DNA of 16,750 nt from Promethearchaeota archaeon (lineage in GTDB: Archaea; Asgardarchaeota; Lokiarchaeia; Sigynarchaeales; SOKP01), in contig JAHPYY010000107.1 of NCBI GenBank assembly GCA_019058515.1, forward strand, positions 1 to 16,750, written 5' to 3'. A program made the position numbers and the translations under genes. A model generated the notes under the pieces. That model saw only the letters and a program-made list of their open reading frames with translations. It was not told where the DNA came from and did not search any database. Positions 14,220-16,750 of this stretch are shown in pieces (the stretch's first letter is position 1; every line of letters begins with the position of its first letter).

Positions 14220-14702
14220 TTGGCTAAAAAAAAAGAGAAAAAAGAGATTAGTTTAGACGATTTAGAAGAGCAATTAGGCGAAAAGATCGAGGAGCCTGAG
14301 GAAGAAGAAGATGCTACTGATGATGAGATCGAGGAGATTGAAGAATTTAGTTTAGAAGAGATCAGTGAGGAAGAAGAGATAGAGGAACTCTTTGAAGAAG
14401 AGTTGGAAGAACGCGCGGAATTAGAGGAAGAGGAAGCGCCAAAAGAAGAAATTATCGATGAAAGAATATACATTGTTCCTTTAGCAAAAGCTAGACGCGG
14501 ACCACGGAATAAACGCTCAAAAAAAGCCGTCAGATATTTAAAAGAATACCTCACTCGACACTTTAAACCAGAAGCATTAATAATTTCTCAAGAGGTAAAT
14601 GAGAAAATTTGGTCTCGAGGGATTCAAAAACCTCCCCGGAAATTAAAAGTACGCTGTACGAAAAATATAGATGGCTTAGTAGTGTGCTACTTAGCTCAGT
14701 AA
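14220..14702 (+). CDS. rpl31e: Ribosomal protein L31e (eL31) with a long acidic N-terminal extension
   Basis: Residues 79-160 are a normal L31e core (DERIYIVPLAKARRG, RYLKEYLTRHFKPEALIIS, RKLKVRCTKNIDGLVVCYL), a large-subunit protein near the exit tunnel. Before it lies a short basic start (MAKKKEKKEI) and then about 65 residues made mostly of Glu and Asp (about 16-78). Typical archaeal L31e has only about 80-100 residues and no such tail. The start is TTG at 14220, fixed by Shine-Dalgarno AGGTGA (14208-14213), so the extension is translated in frame and is not an annotation artefact. It is the last gene of the operon. Confidence 0.93.
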   Translation: MAKKKEKKEISLDDLEEQLGEKIEEPEEEEDATDDEIEEIEEFSLEEISEEEEIEELFEEELEERAELEEEEAPKEEIIDERIYIVPLAKARRGPRNKRSKKAVRYLKEYLTRHFKPEALIISQEVNEKIWSRGIQKPPRKLKVRCTKNIDGLVVCYLAQ

Positions 14703-14746
14703 ATATTTAGATATTCATTTTTATTCATCATCTTAAATCCTAACTT

Positions 14747-14767
14747 AGTTTTAAGACTCTTAAAACT
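14747..14767 (+). terminator. Hairpin downstream of rpl31e
   Basis: AGTTTTAAG and CTTAAAACT form a perfect 9-bp stem with a 3-base loop, 45 bases after the L31e stop and close to T-rich sequence (tttttattc before it, ttgtttta after). It may mark the end of the ribosomal operon. Archaea rely mainly on U-tracts, so the hairpin's role is uncertain. The rest of 14703-14873 shows no gene. TATA-like tracts near 14829-14840 probably serve the next gene. Confidence 0.4.
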
Positions 14768-14936
14768 TAGCTTGTTTTAATCTAACGCAATTCTTCCTTG
14801 TATAAATAATTTGATTCTTATATCAAAAGCATTTATATTCTTTCAGCCTTTAATAATTTTACAAAGATATTGAGTTGAAATCTTAATATACCTCACAAAA
14901 CTAAGAGTAGCAGATCTAATAGATAATAATGCTAAA

Positions 14937-16685
14937 TTGAGCTTTTTAGTTGGAGCAGGATGTTCTATCGATCCACCATCGTGTTTACTTGCGGGTAGGC
15001 AAATGATGGATGAGATCATTAAATTTTCTTGTCCAAAATCCGAACAAAAAAAAAATCTTAATATCTCTGAACTGAGATTCGAACAATTTGTAGAGATTAT
15101 ACAAAACAGAGAAACACCTTTTTTCGACATTATTGAGTACTACGATTTGTGTGAAAAACCCAATCTTCAACATTTTTTCCTTGCCCAAATGATAAAGGAA
15201 GGACACTATCTTATTACGACCAATTTTGATTGTTTAATAGAATACGCCCTGCTAAACTCTAATATCCCTAAGGAAGATATAATACCAGTAATAACAAAAG
15301 AAGATTTTAACAAATACAGGAATCCGGATGAATGGTTTAATAAAAGGAAGTTCACGATTTATAAGGTTCATGGTTCTGTGAAAAACATAATTACAGGAGA
15401 AAACACAAAAAATAATCTAATAGACACGATACACGCGTTTGGATCTAATAAAGAAGGGCACAACATATTTCAAATTGAGCCATTTAAGTGCCCGATATTT
15501 GAGAATATATCTAAGAATCGCTCACTTATCGTTATGGGATATTCCGGAAGCGATGATTTTGATATTGTCCCCACATTAAAGGTTCTTAATAACTTTCGGA
15601 GTATAATTTGGATTAATTTCGATAAAAAAGCGGGTTCGAACGAGAAGATCTACGAAATTGAACAAGACGAGGTTGATACCTCGAATAAAGTCACCCAAAT
15701 ACTAATTGATATTAAAAAGTTAGCAAAAATTGAAAAAATATATTTAGTTAATGTAAACACTTCGAAATTAGTGGAGAGACTATTAAATGGCAAACCAAAA
15801 ATAAGCAAAGATAATTTTTCTGTCGATTTGAAAAAATGGTTTAATAAAGGTATTAAACCTTTAAATCCCACAGCTAAACTTCAAATAGCACAGAGAATTT
15901 ATACCTCGTTCTATATGTTCGAGGACGCTTTAAGATGCTTGGAGACAGCACAGTTGTATGCAAGTAATACGAAAGACAGTATTACAAAAGCTCTAACACT
16001 TTATTATATGGGAAAGATTTATAAACTTCAAGGGCTTTTGTCTAAGGCTAAGGGATTTTTTGAGGAGGCTTTAATCGCTTATGAAGAATGGGAAGATCCT
16101 TTGGTAAAATCGAGGATATTTGGTAACTTAGGAGAACTTCAACTATTACAAGGAAATCTTAAAGACGCGTTAATAAAGTACGAGGAAACCCTTAGAATTA
16201 GTAAGAAACATGATGATTATACGCAAGAGGTGTTATTAGATAATAAAATCGGACAGTTTCATCAAGAACAAGGTAATTACGATAAAGCATTGAAATATTT
16301 TGAAATGGGATTGAAAATTAACGAGAAAAAAGGTGATTTATTAAGAATGGCGACTTCTTTAAACAACTTAGGAGACCTTTACAGATTAAAGAAAAACTAC
16401 ATTATAGCTCTGGATTATTTAAATAAATCTCTTAAAATCACTAAAGAATTAAAAGGATATTCCGAGTACGTAAAAACCCTCAATAATATTGCAATGGTAC
16501 ATGATGATCAAGGAAATCATACAGTAGCTTTAACATATTATAATGAAGCACTTGAACTTGCCGAGAGCAAAGAAGATTATAACAACCTCGCACTTATCCT
16601 TAATAATGTCGGACAGTTATATAGGTCATTAGGTAATGTTATTAGAACTAATAAAACCTATAAAGCTCTATTAGGAATTGTATAG
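14937..16685 (+). CDS. SIR2-like (NADase-type) domain fused to TPR repeats
   Basis: The N-terminal half (1-285) is a SIR2-like Rossmann domain. GAGCS (6-10) is the NAD-binding loop, TTNFD (94-98) carries the conserved Asn and Asp, and VHGS (144-147) carries the catalytic His. MGYSGSDDFD (200-209) matches the GxSGxDxD motif of defence-type SIR2 proteins rather than protein deacetylases. Residues about 310-580 are tetratricopeptide repeats (LGELQLLQGNLKDALIKYEE, IGQFHQEQGNYDKALKYFEM, LGDLYRLKKNYIIALDYLNK and others). Bacterial SIR2 proteins of this kind destroy NAD+ when a sensor detects phage; a similar role here is an inference. TTG at 14937 is the first standard start, but the frame is open from 14874. 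The upstream residues RVADLIDNNAKLS look like the missing first helix, so the real start may be a non-standard codon near 14874-14886. Confidence 0.82.
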   Translation: MSFLVGAGCSIDPPSCLLAGRQMMDEIIKFSCPKSEQKKNLNISELRFEQFVEIIQNRETPFFDIIEYYDLCEKPNLQHFFLAQMIKEGHYLITTNFDCLIEYALLNSNIPKEDIIPVITKEDFNKYRNPDEWFNKRKFTIYKVHGSVKNIITGENTKNNLIDTIHAFGSNKEGHNIFQIEPFKCPIFENISKNRSLIVMGYSGSDDFDIVPTLKVLNNFRSIIWINFDKKAGSNEKIYEIEQDEVDTSNKVTQILIDIKKLAKIEKIYLVNVNTSKLVERLLNGKPKISKDNFSVDLKKWFNKGIKPLNPTAKLQIAQRIYTSFYMFEDALRCLETAQLYASNTKDSITKALTLYYMGKIYKLQGLLSKAKGFFEEALIAYEEWEDPLVKSRIFGNLGELQLLQGNLKDALIKYEETLRISKKHDDYTQEVLLDNKIGQFHQEQGNYDKALKYFEMGLKINEKKGDLLRMATSLNNLGDLYRLKKNYIIALDYLNKSLKITKELKGYSEYVKTLNNIAMVHDDQGNHTVALTYYNEALELAESKEDYNNLALILNNVGQLYRSLGNVIRTNKTYKALLGIV

Positions 16686-16750
16686 AATTTACGAACTTCC
16701 GCAAATTTCAACAATTCGGGGCGATAACACCATCGCCTCTATTCCCTTAC

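Noticed and set aside
14183..14554. Minus-strand open frame of serine runs
   Set aside because: It is antisense to the GAA/GAG-rich acidic tail of L31e, whose complement reads as Ser codons.

Overview
The window looks like a piece of an Asgard archaeal chromosome, probably Lokiarchaeia-like. The DNA is AT-rich. The information-processing genes are archaeal/eukaryotic in type: S19e, PDCD5, L39e, L31e, the RNase P subunit Rpp21 and Nep1. Two tRNA genes carry introns that fold into the archaeal bulge-helix-bulge (BHB) splicing motif. An AN1 zinc finger and long multidomain surface-receptor-like proteins also fit Asgards. The lineage is an inference from gene content; I could not run a search.

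Left part (1-4140). The window opens in the 3' end of one gene, followed by a complete tandem paralogue (401-2350). That protein has a signal peptide, seven SBBP-like beta-propeller repeats, a calcium-binding TSP3-like linker, one membrane helix, a charged coiled coil and a small C-terminal domain that looks like a winged helix. The 3' ends of the two copies are almost identical. Next comes a decayed DDE-type transposase gene on the minus strand (about 2480-4140), readable almost end to end across nonsense codons and frameshifts.

Middle part (4273-11819). A tRNA-Phe(GAA) gene holds two introns, one in the D-loop and one in the T-stem. It is followed by an AN1 zinc-finger/HEAT protein and a GPH/MelB-type sugar transporter. 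A minus-strand two-gene operon encodes a radical SAM protein of the Rv2578c/PA0069 type and an AlkD-like DNA glycosylase. A tRNA-Gly(UCC) gene follows, with an intron at 29/30. A condensation-domain (PapA/alcohol acetyltransferase-like) acyltransferase is divergent from two tandem MarR/GbsR-like regulators. Their shared promoter region holds two mirror-image copies of a 15-bp operator-like palindrome, which suggests that the regulators control themselves and the acyltransferase.

Right part (11833-16685). This is a translation and RNA-processing block. YhbY/CRM, Rpp21 and Nep1 run leftward. S19e, PDCD5, L39e and L31e run rightward from a shared divergent promoter. L31e carries a roughly 75-residue, extremely acidic N-terminal extension. 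Where archaeal operons of this type often continue with eIF6, this window instead has a SIR2-like NADase/TPR protein, a candidate defence or stress effector.

Several genes start at TTG or GTG. At least one, the acyltransferase, appears to start at AUU behind a good Shine-Dalgarno. Some promoters place TATA boxes about 28-33 nt before the start codon, implying leaderless mRNAs. No CRISPR array, rRNA gene or intact mobile element is visible.
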